Positions 1 to 9,384 of a stretch of 64,000 bases of DNA are shown here, piece by piece (the first letter of the stretch is position 1; each line of letters opens with the position of its first letter). Origin of the DNA: Lachnospiraceae bacterium (GTDB lineage Bacteria > Bacillota > Clostridia > Lachnospirales > Lachnospiraceae); the NCBI GenBank assembly GCA_015057325.1, contig SVEQ01000005.1:62001-126000 (forward strand), read 5' to 3'. A program made the position numbers and the translations under genes. The notes below the pieces were generated by a model. That model saw only the letters and a list, made by a program, of their open reading frames with translations, searched no databases and had not been told where the DNA came from.

Positions 1-530
1 TCTCCCGTCGACCAAATCTCATTATCATTAGTAAAGTCTATCTTGATTACCTGAACAAGTTCACAACTAAAATGTTTATTCTCTTTTATTATCCTATATA
101 CACAACACATGCCAGGCTTTGAATCGTTCTCATTTTTGTAATTGTTATATATATTGCAATATAACAACGGAAAATCGTCATCAATAGAATATGAAATACT
201 ACCAAAGCAAACCGAATTACTATGCGGCGTTAGAATATTATTCTTGTTGAGCCTGATTTCTTGTATTAATTCATATCTACTATTGTATATAGAACAAGTC
301 CCATTCGACTTACATCTAAACAAATATCCATTATATAATATCCCGTCCTGTCCTCCACAGATAGTAGAAACCTTTTTAACTGATTCAATATGTACTTTCT
401 TAGTTGTTGTAGCTAATGCACAAATCGGGGTCAAGAATAAACACAAAAAAAAGATACTCCACAAAAGAACTAACTTCACTTTACTATTATTTATCCATTT
501 CATATAGTCTTTATAAACATCTATATACAA
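1..530 (-). CDS. Secreted or membrane-anchored hypothetical protein, 3' end cut by window edge
   Basis: The minus strand is open from 530 to the left edge without a stop, so the C-terminus lies outside the window. I place the start at TTG 530 because an AAAGGAG site (538-544) sits 7 nt upstream. An in-frame ATG at 503 has no ribosome binding site. Residues about 20-38 form a strong hydrophobic stretch followed by polar sequence, which looks like a signal peptide or single N-terminal membrane anchor. The exported part has several Cys residues (CGGQDG, RCKSNGTC, GMCCVY), suggesting disulfides. No family is recognised. It is the last visible gene of the polysaccharide operon, about 65 bp after the flippase, so it may be a surface protein of the same locus. 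Confidence 0.6.
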   Translation of the reverse strand, partial: MYIDVYKDYMKWINNSKVKLVLLWSIFFLCLFLTPICALATTTKKVHIESVKKVSTICGGQDGILYNGYLFRCKSNGTCSIYNSRYELIQEIRLNKNNILTPHSNSVCFGSISYSIDDDFPLLYCNIYNNYKNENDSKPGMCCVYRIIKENKHFSCELVQVIKIDFTNDNEIWSTG

Positions 531-595
531 ACCCAAACTCCTTTAAAAAAACACAACTGTTCGAAAACAATAACTGTAACTCTTCCATCTTCTTA

Positions 596-2119
596 TTATA
601 CTTTTTGCTTTATTACTCTTTTTAACACTCCCTTAAACACGTTTGTGTGCCAAAAAAGACCAAGCATGAATGAATTATAAATAGCAAATATAATAAACGC
701 ATACATTATTAATCCTATTATTCCCGATATATTCCAACATCCAACCAAATTGTTACATATAAAATAAATAATAATATTAATTATTGTATACGAAACTAGT
801 TTAAAGAAATACTCATACGGTTTTTGTTTAAAACATCTACTATATACTAAATATGGGTCAACAATTCCTATAGTCAAAAAACGTGAAATAGGGGTTGCAA
901 TAAAAATACCAGGTAGACCAATATAATAATATAGAATCACCGAAAGTATAATGTTTAAAAAAGCCGCAATAATAGGCGCTAATCTACCATATCTAAACAA
1001 ACCTAAGGTATTCCTGTATGTACTGCATGCAAAATTCATATTTTCTAAATAAAAAGCAAAAACAATAGCCGAATGACTCATATTGTCAAGTAAATACTCT
1101 TCACCAATCCATATTGGTATTAATTTCTTTGTTAAAATAAGTAACATAATCGAGACAAGCCCGTATAACCATGCTGAAATAAACATCATTTCATCAAATA
1201 CTTTTTTTTGTTTATTTTCTTCTGAAATTGCGTTTAAATTGCCCACACTTGCAGTGAAAGAATCATTTATTTTCTTCATCAATGCATTGACTGACGAGTT
1301 TATCAGAACATAATTAGAGAGAGTCCCAACTGTCTTAATACTATCAAGAACAGAAACTAATATACTATCGGTACCATCAAGAATTACATTTCCAAATTTA
1401 TAGGCTGCCAAAGATTTAACATTTACAAATATTTCTCTCTTTTCATCTGACGATAGTTTCGTATGCTCTTCCTTTATAAATGGATACATCCTATTTGCAA
1501 CACATGAAGAAATAATATTTATCAATACTGTCCCTAATATTTCTAGTATAAGGTATGTTATATAGTTATGCGTTGTTACCAAAAAAAATATTTGTATAGA
1601 TTTTTGTATTATTTTTACTATCTCATTTATCAAAAGAACTATATAATTTTTTTGATCCGCAATAATAATTGATTTCTTATATGTCAAAACATAGGACATA
1701 ATGGTGTTAAATAAAACCAACACGTATAGTAAAACAATACTCTCTGGAATATCTGGCGTTTCATGAATAATATATCCTAAAAAGGGTATGACTAACAAAC
1801 CGCAACAAGAAATTACTATTGCAATATATTTATATACTGTCCTATATAAATCCACTAGGGATCCTATTTTTTTTGTATCCCCTACTGCTAAAGGTTTATA
1901 CATGCTATATACTAATGCATTTCCTATTCCTAACTCCGCAAACGAAAGAACTGATAAAATATTACTAAAAAGTCCATTAACACCTAGATAAGCCTTTCCC
2001 AAGGTCATTATATATACTGTCCTAACAATAAAGTTGACTCCAAGGGTAAGACACTGGCATACTAATCCAACCAACATATTCATCTTTACATTTTTAGTTC
2101 TCGAATTTTTATTTAGCAT
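596..2119 (-). CDS. Polysaccharide flippase, Wzx/oligosaccharide transporter type
   Basis: The 507-residue protein is almost entirely hydrophobic, with about 12-14 predicted membrane helices, the usual size and layout of MOP-superfamily O-antigen/capsule flippases. The family moves undecaprenyl-diphosphate-linked repeat units across the membrane. The N-terminal region (conserved Arg-Thr-x-Tyr, then a GLFSNILS-type stretch) resembles other Lachnospiraceae flippases. The start at 2119 overlaps the end of the upstream gene by 11 nt, and its AGGGG ribosome binding site lies inside that gene, so the two are translationally linked. With the EpsG-type polymerase upstream it completes a Wzx/Wzy assembly route. 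The function follows from the family; the substrate is unknown. Confidence 0.85.
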   Translation of the reverse strand: MLNKNSRTKNVKMNMLVGLVCQCLTLGVNFIVRTVYIMTLGKAYLGVNGLFSNILSVLSFAELGIGNALVYSMYKPLAVGDTKKIGSLVDLYRTVYKYIAIVISCCGLLVIPFLGYIIHETPDIPESIVLLYVLVLFNTIMSYVLTYKKSIIIADQKNYIVLLINEIVKIIQKSIQIFFLVTTHNYITYLILEILGTVLINIISSCVANRMYPFIKEEHTKLSSDEKREIFVNVKSLAAYKFGNVILDGTDSILVSVLDSIKTVGTLSNYVLINSSVNALMKKINDSFTASVGNLNAISEENKQKKVFDEMMFISAWLYGLVSIMLLILTKKLIPIWIGEEYLLDNMSHSAIVFAFYLENMNFACSTYRNTLGLFRYGRLAPIIAAFLNIILSVILYYYIGLPGIFIATPISRFLTIGIVDPYLVYSRCFKQKPYEYFFKLVSYTIINIIIYFICNNLVGCWNISGIIGLIMYAFIIFAIYNSFMLGLFWHTNVFKGVLKRVIKQKV

Positions 2120-2978
2120 TCTTAACCCCTAACCCTTTTAAATGCATAGCAACTTTTAGCAATGGTCGAGTATAATACTGAAAACCATCCACAATAATAT
2201 ATCCATTATTTGTCAAATTAAAAGTATGCATTCCAATATTATATTTGTTTTGATTTTTTACCGAAACACTAAAAAGATGTTCCTCACTATATTCTGGCTC
2301 AAAGCTAGTAACCTTTTCGAAACTTAATCCCCCACCATATATTCTTGTACAATCTTGACCAACTCGAATAATAGCCCCTTCATATTCTATAATTTTCCCA
2401 GCACATCTTGCACATGATATATTATTTACTATGGGATTAGGATACAATAAATCATATTTCCCTTCACTGTTCCTTTTAAACAAATATAGCGTCTGATTTG
2501 GGTCTGATATATTATCGCTGGGTAATGTGGAGAATAGATAACTGTTCCCCCTGTAATTATAAAAAACCGGATCAATTAGAGGATATTTGCAAACTTCCTC
2601 AACTTTTCCATTATTATACGCATATGCTTTACCACTTTTGCTCTGCTCAGGAACAATATATTCACCTAGCGTAAATGGAAATGATAGATGATAATTTGTT
2701 TCAAGAAAATCTTCTCTTTTTATAAGACGCATTGTTTTTTTATCAACAGTTAATTTCACTATTGTGCCTTTTCCCTTTATATATTTATACTCTTCTGCTA
2801 ATATATAATAATAATGATTATCCTCATTCAGAGGAAATGGATCTGCAAAAAACCTATCTCTATAACCATGTTTCATCCATCTTATCTTAATTGTATCTGG
2901 CGAAGAAAAAAAATCATCTAAATTTTTTTCAATAATTCCTACATTCCAAAATCCAAGTTGTAATAGTCTGTTCAACAT
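2109..2978 (-). CDS. Beta-propeller protein resembling the N-terminal domain of glucosamine inositolphosphorylceramide transferase
   Basis: The protein has 289 residues and no membrane segment. The sequence has an N-terminal WNVGIIE, a F-ADPF motif, a SFPF-EY-VPEQ region, an IDPVFY repeat and a late GQDC-YGGG stretch. This is the pattern I associate with the five-bladed beta-propeller found N-terminal to GT64 in plant glucosamine inositolphosphorylceramide transferases and alone in bacterial polysaccharide loci. Its activity in bacteria is not established, so it may be a sugar-modifying enzyme or an inactive sugar-binding propeller. An AGAGG ribosome binding site precedes ATG 2978. It is tightly packed between a GT4 (16 bp) and the flippase (11-nt overlap), which supports a role in the same glycan. 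The family call is from pattern recognition only. Confidence 0.55.
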   Translation of the reverse strand: MLNRLLQLGFWNVGIIEKNLDDFFSSPDTIKIRWMKHGYRDRFFADPFPLNEDNHYYYILAEEYKYIKGKGTIVKLTVDKKTMRLIKREDFLETNYHLSFPFTLGEYIVPEQSKSGKAYAYNNGKVEEVCKYPLIDPVFYNYRGNSYLFSTLPSDNISDPNQTLYLFKRNSEGKYDLLYPNPIVNNISCARCAGKIIEYEGAIIRVGQDCTRIYGGGLSFEKVTSFEPEYSEEHLFSVSVKNQNKYNIGMHTFNLTNNGYIIVDGFQYYTRPLLKVAMHLKGLGVKNAK

Positions 2979-2993
2979 CTAAAAACCTCTTCA

Positions 2994-4088
2994 TTATTCT
3001 AAGTACAAGTCGCGTACATATCCAGCAAACCTTTGAATATCATAATTATCTATGCCTTCCGGAGCCATTCTATCGACGATTTGCGCATAACATATATATT
3101 CTTTAATTTCTCGTACCCAATCATCTACACAAAAACCATCAACAAATCTGCATTCTTTAAATTCCTTAATTTCCTTTGGAATTGCATGCATTTCAGCAAA
3201 ACAAGTTAACCCATTTGCCAGTGCTTCCATTATTACTAACGAAAAGCCCTCATGACGAGATGTTAAAACGAATAAGTCAAGACTATTCAAAATAACGTTT
3301 ACATCATTTCTATTTCCCAAAAAGAGTACTCTTTCTTCCAATAGCAGATCATTTACCTTTTTTTCCACTTCTTTATGTTTACTACCATCACCAATAAAAG
3401 CAATCTTAATGTGTGGGTTTTCTATTTTTTTTAAAACATCAACTAAAAATGATTGGTTTTTATCCTCTTCAAATCTACTTACCATACCAATTAGAAATAT
3501 GTCCTCACCAATCCCTAGTCTATTTCTAACTTGAGTTCTTGTTTTTTTGTCAAATTTGAACTTCTCCACATCAATACAGTTGGGCATAAAGAATCCCTTT
3601 TTATTATATAATCGCTCACCAAACACATATCGTCCTGACGCTTCTGAACATGCGCACGCCTTAGTGACTGCACAGCAAATTAGTATTCTGCAAAGAGAAT
3701 AATATATCTTCCTGTATACCGGAAGTTTATTGCTTCTTTTCATGCTGTGAGCATGTGCGATTCGAACCGGAATCTTGTTTATTTTAGAAATCATAAGGAC
3801 GGGTCCTGATGTCATGAAGATATGTGAATGAACGATATCATAATTTGTATTTTTTATTATCTGAGAGAACTCCTTTAAAAAAGACCAAACATTTATATTA
3901 GGACTCGTAATATGATAAACTTTAGCACGATACTCTAATTCTAGGTTTTTTTCAAATTGACTAACTTTATCACCAAACACGACATAATCAAAGCAAAAAT
4001 CTTGTGGTGCATACTTCATGCAATTAATCGCAACAGTTTGTAATCCCCCCGTATTCAAGGAGCCAATTACGCTAAGTATTTTTTTCAT
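2994..4088 (-). CDS. Glycosyltransferase family 4 (EpsF-like)
   Basis: This 364-residue GT-B fold glycosyltransferase has an N-terminal GSLNTGGLQT loop typical of acceptor-side GT4 domains. The C-terminal EGFSLVIMEAL segment is the E-x7-E motif that binds the nucleotide-sugar donor. The SRFEEDKNQ stretch (about residue 200) is the usual start of the donor domain. I take ATG 4088 as the start because AGAGG lies 6 nt upstream; an upstream TTG two codons earlier is less likely. It probably adds one sugar of the repeat unit at the cytoplasmic membrane face. Linkage and sugar cannot be read from the sequence. Confidence 0.85.
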   Translation of the reverse strand: MKKILSVIGSLNTGGLQTVAINCMKYAPQDFCFDYVVFGDKVSQFEKNLELEYRAKVYHITSPNINVWSFLKEFSQIIKNTNYDIVHSHIFMTSGPVLMISKINKIPVRIAHAHSMKRSNKLPVYRKIYYSLCRILICCAVTKACACSEASGRYVFGERLYNKKGFFMPNCIDVEKFKFDKKTRTQVRNRLGIGEDIFLIGMVSRFEEDKNQSFLVDVLKKIENPHIKIAFIGDGSKHKEVEKKVNDLLLEERVLFLGNRNDVNVILNSLDLFVLTSRHEGFSLVIMEALANGLTCFAEMHAIPKEIKEFKECRFVDGFCVDDWVREIKEYICYAQIVDRMAPEGIDNYDIQRFAGYVRDLYLE

Positions 4089-4150
4089 AATCAACCTCTA
4101 AAAAAATAGCATTTCCAAGGTACCATTCTCGATACAACCACTTTTATTCA

Positions 4151-5242
4151 TTATTGGTATGTATACGGAATCATTCCAGATTGTTTTAATACTACATAAT
4201 CCAGTATAAAAAAAGTTAACACATATAATATAATCACAAATTTCATTAACAATTTAGTTTTATTTGTATTCATTACTTCTGGAATCTGAGCCAATAAAAA
4301 AAATTGGGGAAAAGTATAATACAAGCCTATTCTTTTAAGATAAACATTCCAAAAACCCACAAAATAAAGTATCACTCCAATCGCCTGCATGAATATCAAT
4401 AAGTCATTCCTCGCATCAGCCTCTACTAGTCTTTTTCGAAGAACTAGAAAAACCACCAAATAAAAAAGGTTTAAGTAGAAAGATAAATTCGAGGAACCCA
4501 TTCCTTCAGAATAATTCACCCATCTTCCACCCATTTTTGTGGCAATAACGTCTATGTAGTATAAAAAAACAATTGCTCCAATAATCACAGCTGTTTTTTT
4601 CCATCCTCGTATCACTTCACTTTTACTCTCGCGCAAAAAATAGATAGGAAGCGCAACGATTACACTAATATGAAATAGTGCAGCGATAACTATCACCAAA
4701 CAAAACTTAATAGGTTTTCTTTCAAATACATATTTTAACGACCATATTAATATAGCCACCGCTACTGACTGCTTAATTATATTTCCTGAACTCAAATAAC
4801 TTAAACAATAATAGCAAAACAGCATTAACCCAATATCATGGTTATCCCATTGTTTTGCCAACGCATTTACGATTGGAATTAACGTCAGAGCATTTAATAA
4901 TCCAAAAAACAGATGCGTATTTCCAACTATTGATGATATCTTTCCTATTATAACCAACCCTGGAACAGTACCTTTTAATAATTCAAAATGATGTATCCAT
5001 TCTTTCAAATCTAAAACTGACACTTTACTGTAGGTATTATAATAAGTAAAATAATCCGTACCTATTCCGTATCGAAATGACATAACAAAAATAGGTATTA
5101 ATGATGCAATAAAAATTGGCATTATATAATTCGCATTTCCATTAATGCGAATTGTATCTTTTCTCTTTAAAACAAAAATAGAAAACAAAAAACAAAACAA
5201 ATATAAAATTGTACTAGAAAAGACCGAGAGTGACGTAACCAT
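4151..5242 (-). CDS. EpsG-family polysaccharide polymerase (Wzy-like)
   Basis: The protein has 363 residues with about 10-11 hydrophobic helices. An early FRYGIGTDYFTYY segment (about residues 56-68) matches the conserved R-x-G-T-D-Y region of EpsG/Wzy polymerases. The family joins lipid-linked repeat units on the outer membrane face into a polymer. An AAGGA site precedes ATG 5242. It lies between two glycosyltransferase genes in the operon and, with the flippase at 596-2119, makes a Wzx/Wzy pathway. EpsG proteins diverge strongly, so the family call is firm but the linkage made is unknown. Confidence 0.8.
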   Translation of the reverse strand: MVTSLSVFSSTILYLFCFLFSIFVLKRKDTIRINGNANYIMPIFIASLIPIFVMSFRYGIGTDYFTYYNTYSKVSVLDLKEWIHHFELLKGTVPGLVIIGKISSIVGNTHLFFGLLNALTLIPIVNALAKQWDNHDIGLMLFCYYCLSYLSSGNIIKQSVAVAILIWSLKYVFERKPIKFCLVIVIAALFHISVIVALPIYFLRESKSEVIRGWKKTAVIIGAIVFLYYIDVIATKMGGRWVNYSEGMGSSNLSFYLNLFYLVVFLVLRKRLVEADARNDLLIFMQAIGVILYFVGFWNVYLKRIGLYYTFPQFFLLAQIPEVMNTNKTKLLMKFVIILYVLTFFILDYVVLKQSGMIPYTYQ

Positions 5243-5290
5243 AATGATTCTTCCTTCTTATTATTACAAATATGTATGATTCAGTTAATA

Positions 5291-6340
5291 TTATTTAAGT
5301 AATAAAGCTAATAATTTATACATTTTTAGTCTCATAAACATCAAAATAGTGGCTCTTTTTATATCCACTCCAAATATACTAAACCCCTCAACAAAATAAT
5401 CATCCTCGCCTATATCACGCAAATATTTAACCTTCTCCTCGAATAAATCACGTTCCATTAATCTAACCTTATAAATAGCAGTTGAAATCTTCCTCATTCT
5501 AACTACAGTTAATTTCTTATCAAGATTTTCAACATTATCAAAATATTTATGAGCAAATTTTTCTAATCTTATTTGATTCTTTTTTGCAGTAAGATAAGAC
5601 TGAGGTTTGAATTTATGAACAATACTTTCATTATTTCCTTGAAATCTATAATGATATAGGCACTCTTTTATATACACAATCCTGTGCGCTCTACAAATAA
5701 GTGGTATTGTCTGATAAAAGTCTGTCCCATATATTATAGAATCGTAGTCGTCATAATCATGTTCATAATCTACAAGAGATTTTTTAAACACTTTATTCCA
5801 TAGTGGGTAAAGTTTTGTTGAGGCAAGCAATTCGTCGTAAATCATAGACAACCCTTTTCCCTCTATCACTTCACCTGATTCTATAGGCAAAGATGTAATT
5901 TTATTATTGTCTGTCTCACTATCAAATATCAACAAATCCGTATCTGTTCTTTTGATTGCATCTGCAATTATATTAAAAGCATTTGCACTTATTAGATAAT
6001 CATCCGCATCTAATATATACAAATATTCATATTTAGATTCTTTAATACACCTTTTTCTTGTCAGTAGAGAGCCTGTATTATCTTTTTCTAATATCCTAAT
6101 TATATTAGGATATTGATTCCTCCACTTTTCACATATTGCCAAGCTATTATCTGTCGACCCATCATCTACCAGTATTAATTCGTATTTATTATATTTTTGT
6201 GTTATTATCGATTCTATGCATTGATCTAAATACTTATCAGCATTGTAAATAGGTATTGAAACAGATATCCAAACGTCGTCTCTTGCTTTACTGTTTTCTT
6301 CTTCTATATTAATAGAATCGCGTCCTATGTCTGCATTCAT
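5291..6340 (-). CDS. Glycosyltransferase family 2
   Basis: This is a GT-A fold enzyme. The segment VSIPIYNADKYLDQCI, the LVDDGSTDNS motif and the YILDADDY (DxD-type) motif in the first 120 residues are classic GT2 features. The GTDFY segment near residue 205 is the usual ED/TDF catalytic region. The reading frame is open up to a GTG at 6397, but the upstream 19 residues have no ribosome binding site. ATG 6340 follows a GG-rich AAGGTGGGAG stretch and gives a normal N-terminus, so I prefer it (349 residues). It likely adds a sugar to the repeat unit. It sits between the cytidylyltransferase and the polymerase. Confidence 0.85.
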   Translation of the reverse strand: MNADIGRDSINIEEENSKARDDVWISVSIPIYNADKYLDQCIESIITQKYNKYELILVDDGSTDNSLAICEKWRNQYPNIIRILEKDNTGSLLTRKRCIKESKYEYLYILDADDYLISANAFNIIADAIKRTDTDLLIFDSETDNNKITSLPIESGEVIEGKGLSMIYDELLASTKLYPLWNKVFKKSLVDYEHDYDDYDSIIYGTDFYQTIPLICRAHRIVYIKECLYHYRFQGNNESIVHKFKPQSYLTAKKNQIRLEKFAHKYFDNVENLDKKLTVVRMRKISTAIYKVRLMERDLFEEKVKYLRDIGEDDYFVEGFSIFGVDIKRATILMFMRLKMYKLLALLLK

Positions 6341-6438
6341 AAGCTCCCACCTTCCATTTCTTTCTGTTCGACAGGAAATGAACGAAACTAATTTCACCGA
6401 AGCATTGAAGTTCTTTTACACCCTGAAAAACATAAGTG

Positions 6439-6849
6439 TCAATGGAGAGACTCCAAAGCCTTAGCTATTTTTGTACTAGATACACCTTTTGTATACGGAA
6501 AATAGATAATTTTTATCCCTTCTCTAGCAAATTCTTCTTCGTAATTATTCCATTTTTCTGTTCCATACCAGTCATCACCCACGAACATCATCGATGCACC
6601 AAGTTCTTTACATACTTTCAATTTATCCATATCATACTGTGGAACTACTGCGTCAACATATTTGCAAGACCTGACTATCTCAAGCCTTTCTTCAAATGGA
6701 ATTATTGCTTTTTTCCCTTTATAATTCACCAACTCATCAACACTTACTCCAACCACAAGCTTATCACACATACTTTTTGCATTTTTTAGTAAATTAAGAT
6801 GACCAATATGAAAAAGATCATAAACCCCTGCTGTATATCCAATAATCAC
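6439..6849 (-). CDS. tagD: Glycerol-3-phosphate cytidylyltransferase (TagD-like)
   Basis: This 136-residue protein is the normal length for the TagD/Gct family. It has the GYTAGVYDLFHIGHLNLL nucleotide-binding signature with HIGH, and a TKGVSSTKI segment corresponding to the family's RTxGISTT motif. It should make CDP-glycerol, or a related CDP-polyol, from CTP in the cytoplasm. The start is GTG 6849, with AAAGGAAA upstream. The LicD gene ends only 5 bp before it, so the pair probably makes and transfers a CDP-activated group (phosphoglycerol) to the polysaccharide. CDP-ethanolamine or CDP-choline cytidylyltransferase is possible but less likely from this signature. Confidence 0.85.
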   Translation of the reverse strand: MIIGYTAGVYDLFHIGHLNLLKNAKSMCDKLVVGVSVDELVNYKGKKAIIPFEERLEIVRSCKYVDAVVPQYDMDKLKVCKELGASMMFVGDDWYGTEKWNNYEEEFAREGIKIIYFPYTKGVSSTKIAKALESLH

Positions 6850-6854
6850 TTTTT

Positions 6855-7688
6855 CTATTTCCTTTCTTTCTTTATTTCTTCATAACTACTGTTCATATCA
6901 ACCATTTTAGGATGATGTTTCCACACTCGTTCCTCTTGTGGTGGCATTTTCATATAGTCACCATACCAAATAGTCAGTAATTCATCCCATTTAGAAATGC
7001 ACATAAATTCTTTTCCTTCGAACGGAATCCCTATATACGAGTCAAAAAAATCCGGAGGGAATGGATGAGATATATGCCGAGGAGATTCTAATACCGCCAA
7101 TCTAAGACTATTATTATTGTTAAAACGCGTTATTTTTTTATATAATTGAGCCCTTTTTTTCATCACTTGTGTATGAGTTTTTGTATTTAATAATACAAAT
7201 GTTATTACTTTGGTGATTATGTTAACTTTGGGCGGAATAAACTCTCTAGTATATAATTGATATCTAAGACAATCCCAAAGAAATGGATAAAAACCAATCC
7301 CTCTATTAGGGATTCTATCTACAGGAAATATATCTATAAACACACCTGTATGTATTGTCTCTGGATCTTCTCCTTCTTGTAAAAATAGAGTATGCTCTTT
7401 GCGTATCTTAGCAAACGCTCTCGTATAATTCTCTTCAACCTCTTTTGTTTGTAAAAAATAACCATCTGGTCTATTTCTTATCCAAGCACAAATAAAAGCG
7501 TCATAATTTTCCCGTGTCATAATAATGTCAAGATCATCATCCCATGGGATGAAACCCTTATGTCTGACCGCACCCAAAAGAGTTCCACCATGTAGTGAAT
7601 ACTGAATATTGTTTTCTCTGCAAATATTATCAAAAACCATAAGTATTTTCATCATATCCGACTGTATTAACTTTAATAATTCATCCAT
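6855..7688 (-). CDS. LicD-family phosphotransferase
   Basis: The 277-residue protein has the LicD signature [25 protein letters not shown] (residues about 31-55), in which the W-D-D-D-D acidic cluster binds metal and nucleotide. LicD proteins move a phospho-alcohol (phosphocholine, phosphoglycerol or phosphoribitol) from a CDP donor to a glycan. The TagD-like gene directly downstream makes CDP-glycerol the most likely donor, which is inference from context. The start is ATG 7688, with a weak GGGG site. The gene is 23 bp after the PglA-like glycosyltransferase. The expected result is a zwitterionic or negatively charged surface polymer. Confidence 0.85.
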   Translation of the reverse strand: MDELLKLIQSDMMKILMVFDNICRENNIQYSLHGGTLLGAVRHKGFIPWDDDLDIIMTRENYDAFICAWIRNRPDGYFLQTKEVEENYTRAFAKIRKEHTLFLQEGEDPETIHTGVFIDIFPVDRIPNRGIGFYPFLWDCLRYQLYTREFIPPKVNIITKVITFVLLNTKTHTQVMKKRAQLYKKITRFNNNNSLRLAVLESPRHISHPFPPDFFDSYIGIPFEGKEFMCISKWDELLTIWYGDYMKMPPQEERVWKHHPKMVDMNSSYEEIKKERK

Positions 7689-7711
7689 CTATTTTTCCCC
7701 ATACTACTTTT

Positions 7712-8785
7712 CTATAAAAAACTAATTGTATCGTCTATAACCTTTTTCTTGTCGAAAACATCTATCATATAATCTCGTCCAGCCTTCCCCATTTTTTCTC
7801 TGTCCTCTCTTCTTAATTCTGTCATTTTTTTCATGGCTTTATATAAACTTTCAGAATTCTTCGGTTCGCACAGCAAACCTGATTCTTTGACTACCGCTTC
7901 CATGCAACCGTGTATAGCACTTGTGATAATAGGCCTCCCCGAACTAGCACATTCCAAATTAGTATTTGCCATTCCCTCATGATAAGACGGTAATACAAAA
8001 CAATCACAAGCTGCAATAAAGGGCATTACATTCTCCTGATATCCATGATATTTGAGCCATCCCTCCCTCTCATAGCGTTCAAGTTTTTCTTTATAATCTT
8101 CCTCAAAAGGACCTACAACATCAAGAAAACATTTAATATTTTCTTTTATTAGCATTTTCATGGATTCTATCAATTCATCAATACCTTTTTCTTTCATTAC
8201 ACGTCCAATAAAAAGAAACCTTATTGTATCATTATATGGATATTGTTGGTAAGTATATATTTCAGTATTTACACCTGCACCATGAAGAACAACTGTTTTA
8301 TCCTTTGCACAACATCCATACGAAACCAAATCATCTCTATTGCTGCTATTCTCAAAGAATATAACCTTTGCTTTTTTTAGAGCGTGCTTATAAAGTTTAA
8401 TAACTATCATCTTTATTATTCCTGATTTTTCAAATGCTGAACCTAATCCAGTAATATTAACAGCGTATTGTTTTTTTACATGACGCGCAGCAATCCCCCC
8501 ATATATATTGGGTTTGATTGTATATGTAAGAACAAAATCCGGATTAACATCCATCATTATTTTCTTGTATAGCTTTAGCAAGCCATAGTCTTTTTGGGGA
8601 TTAATTCCTCTTCTGTCTATAGGTGTGTTAATAAAAACGCATCCCATTTTTTCAAAATGTTTGACCAAATCTCCATCTGGCAAAGAAATATATACTTCAT
8701 TTCCTCGTTTTAATAGTTCCTCAATTAGTTCTTTCCTAAACTTGTATAATCCCAAGTCGAAGTTTGTAAGTATCAGAATTCTCAT
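7712..8785 (-). CDS. Glycosyltransferase family 4, PglA-like
   Basis: The 357-residue GT-B enzyme begins MRILILTNFDLGLYKFR and carries GRVMKEKGIDE at the start of the donor domain and HEGMANTNLE (E-x7-E type) near residue 270. This arrangement is typical of PglA-type enzymes, which add GalNAc to undecaprenyl-diphosphate-diNAcBac. The gene follows pglC and pglD, so the second sugar transfer is the logical role. It overlaps pglD by ATGA, so translation is coupled. The family is clear; the PglA role is inferred from gene order. Confidence 0.8.
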   Translation of the reverse strand: MRILILTNFDLGLYKFRKELIEELLKRGNEVYISLPDGDLVKHFEKMGCVFINTPIDRRGINPQKDYGLLKLYKKIMMDVNPDFVLTYTIKPNIYGGIAARHVKKQYAVNITGLGSAFEKSGIIKMIVIKLYKHALKKAKVIFFENSSNRDDLVSYGCCAKDKTVVLHGAGVNTEIYTYQQYPYNDTIRFLFIGRVMKEKGIDELIESMKMLIKENIKCFLDVVGPFEEDYKEKLERYEREGWLKYHGYQENVMPFIAACDCFVLPSYHEGMANTNLECASSGRPIITSAIHGCMEAVVKESGLLCEPKNSESLYKAMKKMTELRREDREKMGKAGRDYMIDVFDKKKVIDDTISFL

Positions 8786-9384
8786 TTTTTCATCCTCGCC
8801 GGAATACCAATATATGTGCCCATTTCATATATATCCTTAATTATCACGGCACCTACGCCTATGGTGCAGTCCCCACAAATATTAATATTATTACTTACTG
8901 TTGCTCCCGCTCCAATCCATGTACTGTCCTCAACCTTCACTGTTCCACATAAACGCGCTCCCACTGATATATGACAATAATCTCCAATCAAACAATCATG
9001 ATCAACGGAACTTGATGTATTTATAATCACACCACTTCCAATCCTCACCCCTGGATTAATTACTGTTCCCGCCATAATAACTGTTCCACATCCAATTTCT
9101 ACGTCGTCAGCCACAACTGCATTTGGATGAATTAGAACCGGAAAGTTCCTTTCAATATTTCTTTCCATCAGTTTCTTTCTGACTTCTGCATTTCCAATAG
9201 CAATGAAGACATCGCCATCCAGCGCAGCAACCATTGCATCCGCGCCTAAAACAGGAAAGCCCGCACATTCTTTTATACTCAAGTCATTATCAAGAAACAC
9301 AATATCCTTATAACCATTCTTCTTTGCTATATCAGCCACAACTTTCCCATGACCGGAAGCACCTATAATTATCAGTCTATTCAT
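8782..9384 (-). CDS. pglD: PglD-like sugar O/N-acetyltransferase
   Basis: The 200-residue protein has an N-terminal Rossmann-like part (LIIIGASGHGKVVADI) and a C-terminal left-handed beta-helix of hexapeptide repeats, the two-domain layout of PglD/NeuD acetyltransferases. The SVDHDCLIGDYCHISVGA segment contains the catalytic His seen in PglD. The family transfers acetyl from acetyl-CoA to the 4-amino group of a UDP-4-amino-sugar, giving UDP-diNAcBac. It overlaps pglC by ATGA at its start and the next glycosyltransferase by ATGA at its end. The matching aminotransferase is at 15761-17032, beyond the defence island; the 4,6-dehydratase is not in this window. Confidence 0.85.
   Translation of the reverse strand: MNRLIIIGASGHGKVVADIAKKNGYKDIVFLDNDLSIKECAGFPVLGADAMVAALDGDVFIAIGNAEVRKKLMERNIERNFPVLIHPNAVVADDVEIGCGTVIMAGTVINPGVRIGSGVIINTSSSVDHDCLIGDYCHISVGARLCGTVKVEDSTWIGAGATVSNNINICGDCTIGVGAVIIKDIYEMGTYIGIPARMKK

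Noticed and set aside
142-507. 121-residue plus-strand open frame
   Set aside because: It lies antisense to the exported-protein gene on the minus strand, has no convincing ribosome binding site and no family resemblance.
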